In this document: piece by piece, positions 15,819-22,683 of the stretch
Position numbering within the stretch: position 1 is the stretch's first letter
Layout: every line of letters starts with the position of its first letter
Origin: an uncultured Oscillibacter sp.
GTDB taxonomy: Bacteria > Bacillota > Clostridia > Oscillospirales > Oscillospiraceae
Direction: 5' to 3'
Length of the DNA: 25,471 nt
Assembly (NCBI GenBank): GCA_910588175.1
Contig: CAJUQQ010000021.1
Location: forward strand, 5,842 to 31,312
Translations under genes and position numbers: made by a program
The notes under the pieces: generated by a model
The model's database searches: none
Told to the model about the DNA's origin: nothing
What the model saw: the letters and a program-made list of their open reading frames with translations, nothing else

Positions 15819-15904
15819 CCCTCTTCCCCGGCAAAAGTCACCACTATTTTTTGAACATTGCCGGAAACGGCAAAAAAATCCTGGGGAAAAAGGCCCCGGA
15901 GCCC

Positions 15905-15932
15905 TTGACAAACCGGCGAGACCTGCTACAAT
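15905..15932 (+). promoter_or_regulatory. Promoter of the metK SAM riboswitch transcript
   Basis: A perfect TTGACA (15905-15910) and TACAAT (15927-15932) with a 16-base spacer. Initiation near 15940 places the riboswitch at the 5' end. Confidence 0.85.
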
Positions 15933-15950
15933 ACGAAAGTAAGTAAATAT

Positions 15951-16095
15951 CCTTATCAAGAGTGGCGGAGGGAACGGCCCGATGAACCCACGGCAACCTG
16001 CGTTTGAAAGGTGCCAAATCCGGCGGAGACGACAGATGAGGAGCGAGGACGAACTTTTCCCCCCGCGTTTCGCTGTCGAAACGCGGGGGTTTTTT
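15951..16095 (+). ncRNA. SAM-I riboswitch (S box) with transcription terminator, controlling metK
   Basis: The conserved S-box core is readable. CTTATCAAGAG opens P1 at 15952, followed by GGCGGAGGGAACGGCCCGATGAA, the ACGGCAACC segment and AAGGTGCCAAATCC. P1 closes by pairing CTTATC (15952-15957) with GATGAG (16035-16040). The expression platform is a perfect 13-bp stem (16060-16072 with 16077-16089, CTGT loop) followed by six T residues at 16090-16095. When SAM is bound the terminator forms and metK is not read. This is direct feedback, as in other Firmicutes. Confidence 0.95.
16060..16095 (+). terminator. SAM riboswitch terminator
   Basis: This is the intrinsic terminator of the riboswitch platform: a 13-bp stem, a four-base loop and a T-run, lying about 80 bases before the metK start. 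Confidence 0.93.
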
Positions 16096-16174
16096 CCTTC
16101 CCACCGGCAACATCGTCCAGCGCGCGGGCGGAAACAGGCGCGCCGCTTCCCAAAAAAGCGAGAAGGAGCACACC

Positions 16175-17362
16175 ATGGCAAGACATTATCTCTTCACCTC
16201 CGAGTCCGTGACGGAGGGACATCCCGACAAAATCTGCGACCAGATTTCCGACGCCGTGCTGGACGCCATCCTGGCCCAGGACCCCCAGGGCCGGGTGGCC
16301 TGCGAGACCACGGCCTGCACCGGCCTGATTCACGTCATGGGGGAAATCACCACCAGCTGCTATGTGGACATCGACAAGCTGGCCCGGGAGGTGGTCCGGG
16401 ACATCGGCTATGACCGGGGGAAATACGGCTTCGACTGCGACACCTGCGGCGTCATCACCTCCATCGACGAGCAGTCCGCCGACATCGCCCTGGGCGTGGA
16501 CAAATCCCTGGAAAACAAAAACAACGAGGAGGCGGAACTGAACCACGGCGCGGGCGACCAGGGCATGATGTTCGGCTACGCCTGCGACGAGACGCCGGAG
16601 CTGATGCCCCTGCCCCTCTCCCTGGCCCAGAAGCTCTGCCTCCAGATGGCCAAGGTCCGCAAGAGCGGCCTGGTCTCCTACATGCGCCCGGACGGCAAGA
16701 GCCAGGTCACCGTGGAGTACGACGAAAACAACAACCCGGTCCGCATCGACACCGTGGTCATCTCCACCCAGCACAACCCCGACGTGACCCTGGAGCAGAT
16801 TCGCCGGGACATGATCAACCTGGTGGCCAAGGAGGTTCTCCCCGCAAGCATGCTGGACGAGAACACGAAATACTACGTGAACCCCACCGGCCGCTTTGTC
16901 AAGGGCGGCCCCGCCGCCGACGCGGGCCTGACGGGGCGGAAGATCATTGTGGATACATACGGCGGCAGCGCCCCCCACGGCGGCGGCTGCTTCTCCGGCA
17001 AGGACCCCACCAAGGTGGACCGCTCCGCCGCCTACGCCGCCCGGTGGGTGGCCAAGAACATCGTGGCCGCGGGCCTGGCCCGGCGCTGCCAGATTGAGCT
17101 GGCCTACGCCATCGGCGTTGCCAAGCCCGTCAGCATCCTGGTGGAGACCTTCGGCACGGGAACCGTCAGCGACGCCAAGCTGGAGGAGGCCGTGGGCAAG
17201 GTCTTCGACCTGCGGCCCACCGCCATCATCCGGGACCTGGACCTGCGCAAGCCCATCTACCGCCAACTGGCCGCTTACGGCCACATGGGCCGGGAGGACC
17301 TGGGCGTGGCCTGGGAGAAGACCGGCCGGGTGGAGGCGCTGAAGGCCGCCGTGAAGGAGTAA
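16175..17362 (+). CDS. metK: S-adenosylmethionine synthase
   Basis: This 395-residue enzyme makes SAM from methionine and ATP, releasing phosphate and diphosphate; it is cytosolic and tetrameric in the family. Diagnostic motifs are present: the ATP-binding HPDK (16-19), GAGDQGMMFGYA (125-136), and the P-loop-like GGGCFSGKD (269-277) followed by PTKVDRSAAY. The Cys where many homologues have Ala in GGGAFSGKD is a minor variation. Length and motif order are normal. AAGGAG lies 6 bases before the ATG. It is monocistronic, read through the SAM-I riboswitch, and followed by the second copy of the dispersed repeat. Confidence 0.98.
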   Translation: MARHYLFTSESVTEGHPDKICDQISDAVLDAILAQDPQGRVACETTACTGLIHVMGEITTSCYVDIDKLAREVVRDIGYDRGKYGFDCDTCGVITSIDEQSADIALGVDKSLENKNNEEAELNHGAGDQGMMFGYACDETPELMPLPLSLAQKLCLQMAKVRKSGLVSYMRPDGKSQVTVEYDENNNPVRIDTVVISTQHNPDVTLEQIRRDMINLVAKEVLPASMLDENTKYYVNPTGRFVKGGPAADAGLTGRKIIVDTYGGSAPHGGGCFSGKDPTKVDRSAAYAARWVAKNIVAAGLARRCQIELAYAIGVAKPVSILVETFGTGTVSDAKLEEAVGKVFDLRPTAIIRDLDLRKPIYRQLAAYGHMGREDLGVAWEKTGRVEALKAAVKE

Positions 17363-17372
17363 GCACTATTAT

Positions 17373-17408
17373 AAAAAAGCGGAGCGGCAGTCGAAAGACT
17401 GCCGCTCC
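17373..17408 (-). terminator. Terminator-like hairpin for leftward transcription
   Basis: A 12-bp stem with a GAAA loop, 17381-17392 with 17397-17408. On the minus strand it is followed by six T residues (complement of 17373-17378), so it fits termination of the GNAT gene at 17611-18051. It may also stop metK reading. Confidence 0.7.
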
Positions 17409-17567
17409 GGCTGTCGAAAAAGTGTTTTCGCCAGCCGGAGCAAGTTTTCAGACCTTTAAAAAAGTTCTGAAAACTTCCGATTGAAAACGAAAGGAACCCT
17501 TCCTGGGTTCCTCTCGTAACTCTCTTCCTTCCCGTTGTTGGAGCTTTTACCGTTTTTCGACAGCCTG
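17373..17567 (+). repeat. Multi-hairpin dispersed repeat, copy 2
   Basis: The best-preserved copy. From left to right: an A-run and hairpin (17381-17392/17397-17408), a CCGGCTG/CAGCCGG plus CGAAAA/TTTTCG hairpin (17407-17438), an 11-bp hairpin (17442-17452/17466-17476), a GGAACCC/GGGTTCC hairpin near 17491-17511, a stretch TAACTCTCTTCCTTCCCG, and a right end reading GTTTTTCGACAGCC. The right end is the inverted complement of the GGCTGTCGAAAAA segment at 17409-17421, so the core has terminal inverted repeats. The core matches copy 1 almost base for base in reverse. No gene is inside. Confidence 0.88.
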
Positions 17568-17602
17568 AGGAGGCGCGCCCGAAACAGGACGCGCCTCCTT
17601 TT
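17568..17602 (+). terminator. Possible metK/GNAT intergenic terminator
   Basis: A 10-bp stem, AGGAGGCGCG (17568-17577) with CGCGCCTCCT (17590-17599), has a 12-base loop and a short TTTT run. Weaker than the other terminators here. Confidence 0.5.
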
Positions 17603-17610
17603 CCGCCGCA

Positions 17611-18051
17611 CTACAGCGGCATGGCAAACACCACCATATCCACCAGCCGCCGCCCCGCCTCGTAAATGGGGTGGTCGTAGTTCTCGGTAAAGAAATTGGG
17701 AATGCGGTGGTCTTCCTGGAAGCCGCACGCCTGGTAGAACGGCACCGTCAGCGGGCTGTCCCCGGTGCCCGCCAGAAGCCGCCGCCCCCGGCACTGCCGG
17801 GCCGCGTGCTCCACCATGGCCCGCCCATAGCCCCGCCGCTGGCTCCCCGGAGCCACGGCGAGGTTTTTGATTTCAAAATCCCCGTCCCCCTCCTCCGTCA
17901 CCACGCACACGCAGCGGAGGACGCCGCCGTCATACAGGGCCCAGAGGGTCCCCCGGTCCAGATAGCGGTCTATCATCTCCTCCTGCTCGTCCCCCAGGAG
18001 GAGCAGGGGGAGAAAGGCCCTCTTGTTGTCAGAAATTGCGCAAAATTCCAT
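17611..18051 (-). CDS. GNAT-family N-acetyltransferase
   Basis: This 146-residue, single-domain GNAT has the core IKNLAVAPGSQRRGYGRAMVEH at about 62-83, with the acetyl-CoA pyrophosphate loop QRRGYG at 71-76, and the later segment VPFYQACGFQEDHRIPNFF typical of the fold's C-terminal half. The acceptor cannot be predicted. The start at 18051 is chosen because GGGAGG lies about 6 bases before it. An in-frame start 18 codons upstream (18105) would overlap the divergent small gene and its ribosome binding site. No relation to metK is evident. The terminator hairpin at 17373-17408 lies downstream. Confidence 0.87.
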   Translation of the reverse strand: MEFCAISDNKRAFLPLLLLGDEQEEMIDRYLDRGTLWALYDGGVLRCVCVVTEEGDGDFEIKNLAVAPGSQRRGYGRAMVEHAARQCRGRRLLAGTGDSPLTVPFYQACGFQEDHRIPNFFTENYDHPIYEAGRRLVDMVVFAMPL

Positions 18052-18097
18052 GAAAACCTCCCAAAAATCCGGGTAAACTAGGTCTGGAGGTGAGCTG

Positions 18098-18280
18098 ATG
18101 TACAACGCGGAATACCTCAGCCTGGAGGACCTTTTGGACCAGGACCCCTCGGCTTACGAATTTTTCCAGACCTTGTCCCCGGAGGCCAAGGCTCTGCTGG
18201 AGGAGGAGGACAGCGTAACCTCCTTCGCCCGGCTCCAGTCCAAGACGGCCCAGATGCGGCGGGCCGGACTGCTGGAATAA
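18098..18280 (+). CDS. Small acidic protein of unknown function (60 residues)
   Basis: A strong GGAGGTGA (18086-18093) precedes the ATG by about 4 bases, and an excellent terminator follows 5 bases after the stop, so it is a genuine gene unit. The protein is acidic and helical in character (SLEDLLDQDPSAYEFFQTLS, then KALLEEEDSVTSFARLQSKT) with no signal peptide, cysteines or TM helix. The first half is negatively charged and the end is mildly basic (QMRRAGLLE). I do not recognise the family. Divergent from the GNAT gene across 46 bases, which must contain both promoters; only a weak TAAACT (18074-18079) is visible as a -10. Confidence 0.75.
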   Translation: MYNAEYLSLEDLLDQDPSAYEFFQTLSPEAKALLEEEDSVTSFARLQSKTAQMRRAGLLE

Positions 18281-18284
18281 GAGA

Positions 18285-18318
18285 CGCCGCCTGGACGAAA
18301 GTCCAGGCGGCGGTTTTT
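18285..18318 (+). terminator. Rho-independent terminator of the 60-residue gene
   Basis: A 12-bp stem (18285-18296 with 18301-18312) closed by GAAA is followed by G and five T residues. Flanking GAGACG and CGTCTC can extend the pairing. It lies between convergent genes and may also serve the chemoreceptor. Confidence 0.9.
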
Positions 18319-18325
18319 ACGCGTC

Positions 18326-19987
18326 TCAGTGCCCTCTCTTGAGCCGGAACTTCCGGGTCTCGTCCTCCAGCTTGTGGACCTCCTCAAAGAGCTCCGTGCT
18401 GACGGCGGCGGACTCCTCGCTGCTGGCGGAGTTGGTCTGGACCACGGCGGAAATCTGGCCGATGCCCTCGGTGACCTGGGCAATGGACGAGGCCTCGCCC
18501 TGGACGGCCTCGGCGATGGCGTTGATGGTGGTGTTGGACTGCATCACCAGCTCCAGGGTCTTTTTCAGGGACTCGGAGACCTGGCCCACGATGCGGCTGC
18601 CCTGCTCCGTGGCCTGGACGGAGTTGTCAATCAGGTCCTTGGTGGCCTTGGCGGCCTCGTCGGACCGGGTGGCCAGGGACCGCACCTCGTCGGCCACCAC
18701 GGCGAAGCCCTTGCCGGCGCTGCCCGCCCGGGCGGCCTCCACGGCGGCGTTCAGGGCCAGGATGTTGGTCTGGAAGGCGATGTCCTCAATGGTGGCGATG
18801 ATCCGGCCAATCTGCTCGGAGGACCGGGTGATGTCCGTCATGGCGGAGACCATCTGCTCCATCTGCTGGCTGCTGACGGTGACCTGCTCGCCGGTGAGGC
18901 GGGCCTTCTCCAGGGCGTCGGCGGCGGAGCGGACGTTGCGGTCCGCGTTTTTGGACAGGTCGTCCAGGGTGGCGTACAGCTCCTCCACGGCGCTGGCCTG
19001 CTCCGTGGCGCCCTGGGCCAAGGCCTGGGCCCCGCTGGAAAGCTGTCCGGCGTTGCTGGAGACCCGGCCCTGGGTGTGGACGATGCTGCCCAGGGTGTCG
19101 GAAATGGTGGCGGTGAAGCTGTTCAGAGAGGTCTCAATGGACTGGAAATCGCCGATGTAGGGCACGGAGGCCGCCACGTCGAAATTCCCCTGGGACAGCT
19201 GGCCCATGATGCGGTTGATGTCCTCCACATAGCTGTGGATCAGGGCCATGGACTTCTCCAGGGTCTTGGACAGCTCGCCCAGCTCGTTCTCGGACTGATA
19301 GTCCATCTTCAGGTCCAGGCGGCCCTCCTGAAGGGGGCGGGCCTGATCGGTGATGCGCAGAATGGGCTTCACCACGTGCTTGCCCACATAAGTAACCAGG
19401 CTGATGAGGCAGGCCAGCGCCAGCACCAGGCAGAGGAAGCACACCAGCTGCATCTGGAGAATCATGGTGCGCATGCGGGCCAGACCCTCGTTGTTGGCGG
19501 TGGTTTCCATCTCCACGATCTTGTCCAGCTTGCCCACCAGGGCGGTGATGTTGGACAGGATGGTTTCCTGATAGTAATCCCGGGCCTGGGCGGGGCTGGT
19601 TTTCAGCAGGTCCAGCACATGGGTGGCGGACTCGTGGATTTCCTTATGCAGGGGCTCCAGCTCGCCGCGCAGGGCCGAAATGGCGGGGTCGCTGATTTCC
19701 TCGTCCCCGTAAATCCACTGGCCCAGGGTGCAGGCGGTGGGGTCGGTGCTGCCGGTGAACTCGGCCCCGGCGTACAGGGCGTTGCTCAGGCCGCTGGCCC
19801 AGCGGTAGTGGGCGGTCTCCGCCGCCTGGGCCCGCTGGAGAAGCTCGGCGGCCTTGGTGTTGGTGTTCTGGACGCTTTGGATGCGCAGGATGTTGGCCGT
19901 GGTCACGAAGCTGAACAGCAGAATGGAGACCAGGGCCGCGATGGCGCGGATCCATACGGTTTTTTTGATGCTTTGTTTCATGTTCAT
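18326..19987 (-). CDS. Methyl-accepting chemotaxis protein with extracellular CZB-type zinc-binding domain
   Basis: This 553-residue chemoreceptor has TM1 at about 12-33, a helical sensor at about 34-177, TM2 at about 178-201, HAMP from about 199 to 253, and a signalling domain of about 330-535. The conserved hairpin tip EDIAFQTNILALNAAVEAAR begins at residue 401. The sensor contains the CZB pattern of three His and one Cys: His60 (AHYRWASGL), Cys86 (CTLGQWIYG), His114 and His118 (LHKEIHES). Such domains bind zinc and are reported to sense zinc or oxidants such as hypochlorous acid. There is no C-terminal methyltransferase-docking pentapeptide. The start ATG at 19987 is preferred over a TTG ten codons upstream because GGAGG lies between them, 11 bases before the ATG. 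No che genes are in the window. Confidence 0.92.
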   Translation of the reverse strand: MNMKQSIKKTVWIRAIAALVSILLFSFVTTANILRIQSVQNTNTKAAELLQRAQAAETAHYRWASGLSNALYAGAEFTGSTDPTACTLGQWIYGDEEISDPAISALRGELEPLHKEIHESATHVLDLLKTSPAQARDYYQETILSNITALVGKLDKIVEMETTANNEGLARMRTMILQMQLVCFLCLVLALACLISLVTYVGKHVVKPILRITDQARPLQEGRLDLKMDYQSENELGELSKTLEKSMALIHSYVEDINRIMGQLSQGNFDVAASVPYIGDFQSIETSLNSFTATISDTLGSIVHTQGRVSSNAGQLSSGAQALAQGATEQASAVEELYATLDDLSKNADRNVRSAADALEKARLTGEQVTVSSQQMEQMVSAMTDITRSSEQIGRIIATIEDIAFQTNILALNAAVEAARAGSAGKGFAVVADEVRSLATRSDEAAKATKDLIDNSVQATEQGSRIVGQVSESLKKTLELVMQSNTTINAIAEAVQGEASSIAQVTEGIGQISAVVQTNSASSEESAAVSTELFEEVHKLEDETRKFRLKRGH

Positions 19988-20032
19988 AAACGATGCAACC
20001 TCCCACTCGGTTTTCAATCAGGCAATGGCTTC

Positions 20033-20060
20033 ATTATATCATACTTCCATCATAATGCAA
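20033..20060 (-). promoter_or_regulatory. Promoter of the chemoreceptor gene
   Basis: On the minus strand, TTGCAT (complement of 20055-20060) and an extended -10 TGA-TATAAT (TATAAT is the complement of 20033-20038) are 16 bases apart. The leader is about 40 bases. I see no sigma-28-type (flagellar) sequence. Confidence 0.72.
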
Positions 20061-20275
20061 CAACAACCGAAACGTTCCCGGCGAAAAATTTTCTCAGGGG
20101 CTCCCCGTTCAGCAAAATCACGAAAACGATTGTCCGCCGGAGGAGGACGGCCCTCCGGCAAAAATTTCTCACGGCCCCAAAATGTCCGCCGCCGGGAGAC
20201 AAACGAGCGCCGGACAGAAGGCGCGGCTCCCGGGGGGCGGCAAAATCCGAAGAATCTTTCTGTGAAGAATTTACC
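20061..20275. other. Divergent intergenic region between the chemoreceptor and liv operon
   Basis: No gene. It contains one 8-bp hairpin, GCCGGAGG with CCTCCGGC (20136-20143 and 20152-20159), followed by AAAAATTT, and otherwise unstructured GC-rich sequence. A transcription-factor site or riboswitch is not recognisable. Confidence 0.5.
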
Positions 20276-20304
20276 TTGAAAAATCGGGGAAAAGCACGTA
20301 GAAT
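20276..20304 (+). promoter_or_regulatory. Promoter of the liv operon
   Basis: TTGAAA (20276-20281) and TAGAAT (20299-20304) have a 17-base spacer. The leader is about 45 bases, with TAGGAGG at 20339-20345. Confidence 0.7.
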
Positions 20305-20354
20305 AATCGGCATACCAGGGACGAAGGTCCTATTGTAATAGGAGGATGAAAAGA

Positions 20355-21566
20355 ATGAAGAAATTATTCGCGACGCTTCTGGCGCTGAGCCTGGCGCTGA
20401 GTCTGGCCGCCTGCGGCGGCGGCTCCGGTTCCGGCGGCTCCGGCGATTCCGCCGGCTCCGGCGGCACCACCGGCGGCTCCGGCGGGGACAAGGTGGTCCG
20501 CATCGGCGTGTTCGAGCCCGCCACCGGCGACTCCGGCGCGGGCGGCAAGCAGGAGATGCTGGGCATGCAGTACGCCAACAAGGAAACCCCCACGGTGGAA
20601 ATCGGCGGCGAGACCTATACCGTCGAGCTGGTCTACGCCGACAACGCCTCTTCCGCCGACAAGGCCCCCACCGCCGCCTCTCAGCTGGTCAGCCAGGACG
20701 TGAGCCTGGTGCTGGGCACCTACGGCTCCGGCTGTGCCATCGCCGGCGGCCCCATCTTCGGCGAGGCGGGCCTGGCCGCCATCGGCGTCACCTGCACGAA
20801 CCCCGGCGTCACCGCGGGCAACGACTACTACTTCCGCATCTGCTTCCTGGACCCCTTCCAGGGCACCGTCCTTGCCAACTTCGCCAGCGAGAAGTTCTCC
20901 GCCAAGAAGGCGTATCTCCTGGGCGAGCTGGGCAACGACTACGACCAGGGCCTCCTGAACTACTTCGAGCAGGCTTTTGAGGGCGAGGTGGTGAAGGACT
21001 CCTTCCCCCCCAACACCTCCGACTTCTCCACTTACCTGAACAAGGCCGTGGCCGAGGGCGCGGACGTGATCTTCTGCCCCGTCTCCATCGCCTACTCCAC
21101 CCAGATCGTGAAGCTGGCCGCCTCCATGAACCTGAATATCCCCATCCTGGGCTCCGACACCCTGGACAGCAACAAGGTTCTGGACGCCGCCAAGGGCTCC
21201 GATGTGCAGATTTACGTCTCCACCTTCTATCAGGAGGGCGGCTCTCCCGAATTTGACGAGGGCATCAAAGCCTGGCTGAACGAGGATTCCACCGCCATGA
21301 CCAACAACGGCGGAGACGACACCATCGCGGCGGTAACCGCCATGGGCTACGACGCCTACTATGTGGCTCTGGAGGCCCTGAAGGCCGCCGGTTCCACCGA
21401 CAAGGCCGCCGTCAAGGCCGCCCTGCCCAGCCTGAGCTACACCGGCGTGTCCGGGGCCATTGCCTTTGACGGCGTGGGCGACGCCGTCCGGGACACCGCC
21501 TATATCAAGACGGCGGACAACGCCGCCGGGGCCTGGACCCTGGAGACCGTCCAGACCGCCAAGTAA
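20355..21566 (+). CDS. livJ: Branched-chain amino-acid-type ABC transporter substrate-binding lipoprotein
   Basis: This 403-residue lipoprotein captures amino acids outside the membrane and delivers them to the LivHM channel. The signal peptide MKKLFATLLALSLALSLAAC ends in a lipobox with the lipidated Cys20, followed by a Gly/Ser-rich linker (about 21-48). The periplasmic-binding-protein type 1 fold (Peripl_BP_6) follows: VVRIGVFEPATG near 50, DNASSADKAPTAASQLVSQD, LVLGTYGSGCAIAGGPIFGE, and GYDAYYVALEALKAAG. The start at 20355 rather than the ATG at 20346 is chosen because TAGGAGG directly abuts the first ATG and is 9 bases from the second. Ligand specificity (Leu/Ile/Val or another amino acid or amide) is inferred from the operon only. 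Confidence 0.93.
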   Translation: MKKLFATLLALSLALSLAACGGGSGSGGSGDSAGSGGTTGGSGGDKVVRIGVFEPATGDSGAGGKQEMLGMQYANKETPTVEIGGETYTVELVYADNASSADKAPTAASQLVSQDVSLVLGTYGSGCAIAGGPIFGEAGLAAIGVTCTNPGVTAGNDYYFRICFLDPFQGTVLANFASEKFSAKKAYLLGELGNDYDQGLLNYFEQAFEGEVVKDSFPPNTSDFSTYLNKAVAEGADVIFCPVSIAYSTQIVKLAASMNLNIPILGSDTLDSNKVLDAAKGSDVQIYVSTFYQEGGSPEFDEGIKAWLNEDSTAMTNNGGDDTIAAVTAMGYDAYYVALEALKAAGSTDKAAVKAALPSLSYTGVSGAIAFDGVGDAVRDTAYIKTADNAAGAWTLETVQTAK

Positions 21567-21664
21567 CGTCTCCTGCAAGAAAAGCCGCCAAACGAACGGT
21601 CTCTCCGTACGTCCGGCGATCCGCCGGGCGGGCGTGACGGCAGCTTCGCTTGACGGTTCCGCTG

Positions 21665-21692
21665 CCTGCCGGGGGAAGATTCCCCCGGCAGG
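21665..21692 (+). promoter_or_regulatory. Stable intercistronic hairpin between livJ and livH
   Basis: A perfect 13-bp stem, CCTGCCGGGGGAA with TTCCCCCGGCAGG, has no T-run. It lies in the only large gap (228 bases) of the operon and could protect the livJ message and lower downstream expression, giving excess binding protein. The rest of the gap shows no gene or promoter. Confidence 0.6.
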
Positions 21693-21794
21693 TTCCGGCG
21701 TTTCACAGGCTCGCCTCGAAAGCGGCTGGTCCGGCCTTTTTCGAGACGGTCCTTCGCGGCCCCTACATCTTAAAAGACAAGGGAGGGTTCCCTC

Positions 21795-22670
21795 GTGCAA
21801 TACGCCATTTCCATTTTGCTCTCCGGCGTGTCCCTGGGCGGGCAGTACGCCCTGATCGCCATCGGCTACACCATGGTCTACGGCATTCTGCGCCTGATCA
21901 ACTTCGCCCACGGCGACGTGTTCATGGTGGCGGGCCTGATGATGGTCTACCTCACCGCCAGCCTGCCCCTGGCGGCGTCCATCCCCCTGGTGCTGGTTCT
22001 GACGGTGCTGCTGGGCTTTGTCATCGAGCGGGCGGCCTACAAGCCCCTGCGGGAAGCGCCCCGGATGAGCGTCATGATCTCCGCCATCGGCGTGAGCTAC
22101 CTGCTGCAAAACCTGGCCACCTATATCACCGGCGGCCTGCCCCAGATGTACCCGGAGATTCCGGGCATCTCCAAAACCATCACCGTTGCCGGAGTCTCCA
22201 CCAAGTGGGTCACCGTGATCACCCCGGTGCTGGTGCTGGCTCTGGTGCTGGCCCTGACCCAGCTCATCCACCACACCAAGGTGGGCATGGCCATGCGGGC
22301 CGTGGCCCGGGACTTTGAGACCGCCCAGCTTATGGGCATCAAAATCAACGCGGTCATCTCCGTCACCTTTGTCATCGGCTCCTTCCTGGCGGCGGTGGGC
22401 TCCGTGCTGTACTTCACCAATTACCAGTCCATCGTCCCCCTGTCCGGCTCTCTGCCGGGGCTCCGGGCCTTTGTGGCGGCGGTGTTCGGGGGCATCGGCT
22501 CCATCCCCGGGGCGGTGGTGGGGGCCTTCATCATCGGCCTTTCCGAAAGCGTCATCAAGGGCTCCAGCTGGAGCATCTTCTCCGACGCGTTCACCTTCGC
22601 CCTGCTGATCATCATCCTGGTGGTGAAGCCCACGGGCCTCTTCGGTGAAAAGGTCACCGACAAAGTGTAA
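21795..22670 (+). CDS. livH: Branched-chain amino-acid-type ABC transporter permease LivH
   Basis: This 291-residue integral membrane subunit (BPD_transp_2 family) has about eight hydrophobic helices. The N-terminal block LGGQYALIAIGYTMVYGILRLINFAHGDVFM is characteristic of LivH, as is the cytoplasmic coupling loop AVARDFETAQLMGI (about 172-185) that contacts the ATPases. It pairs with LivM to form the channel. The start codon is GTG with GGGAGGG 6-7 bases upstream. The next gene follows after 13 bases. Confidence 0.94.
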   Translation: MQYAISILLSGVSLGGQYALIAIGYTMVYGILRLINFAHGDVFMVAGLMMVYLTASLPLAASIPLVLVLTVLLGFVIERAAYKPLREAPRMSVMISAIGVSYLLQNLATYITGGLPQMYPEIPGISKTITVAGVSTKWVTVITPVLVLALVLALTQLIHHTKVGMAMRAVARDFETAQLMGIKINAVISVTFVIGSFLAAVGSVLYFTNYQSIVPLSGSLPGLRAFVAAVFGGIGSIPGAVVGAFIIGLSESVIKGSSWSIFSDAFTFALLIIILVVKPTGLFGEKVTDKV

Positions 22671-22683
22671 GGGGGCGGACGGT

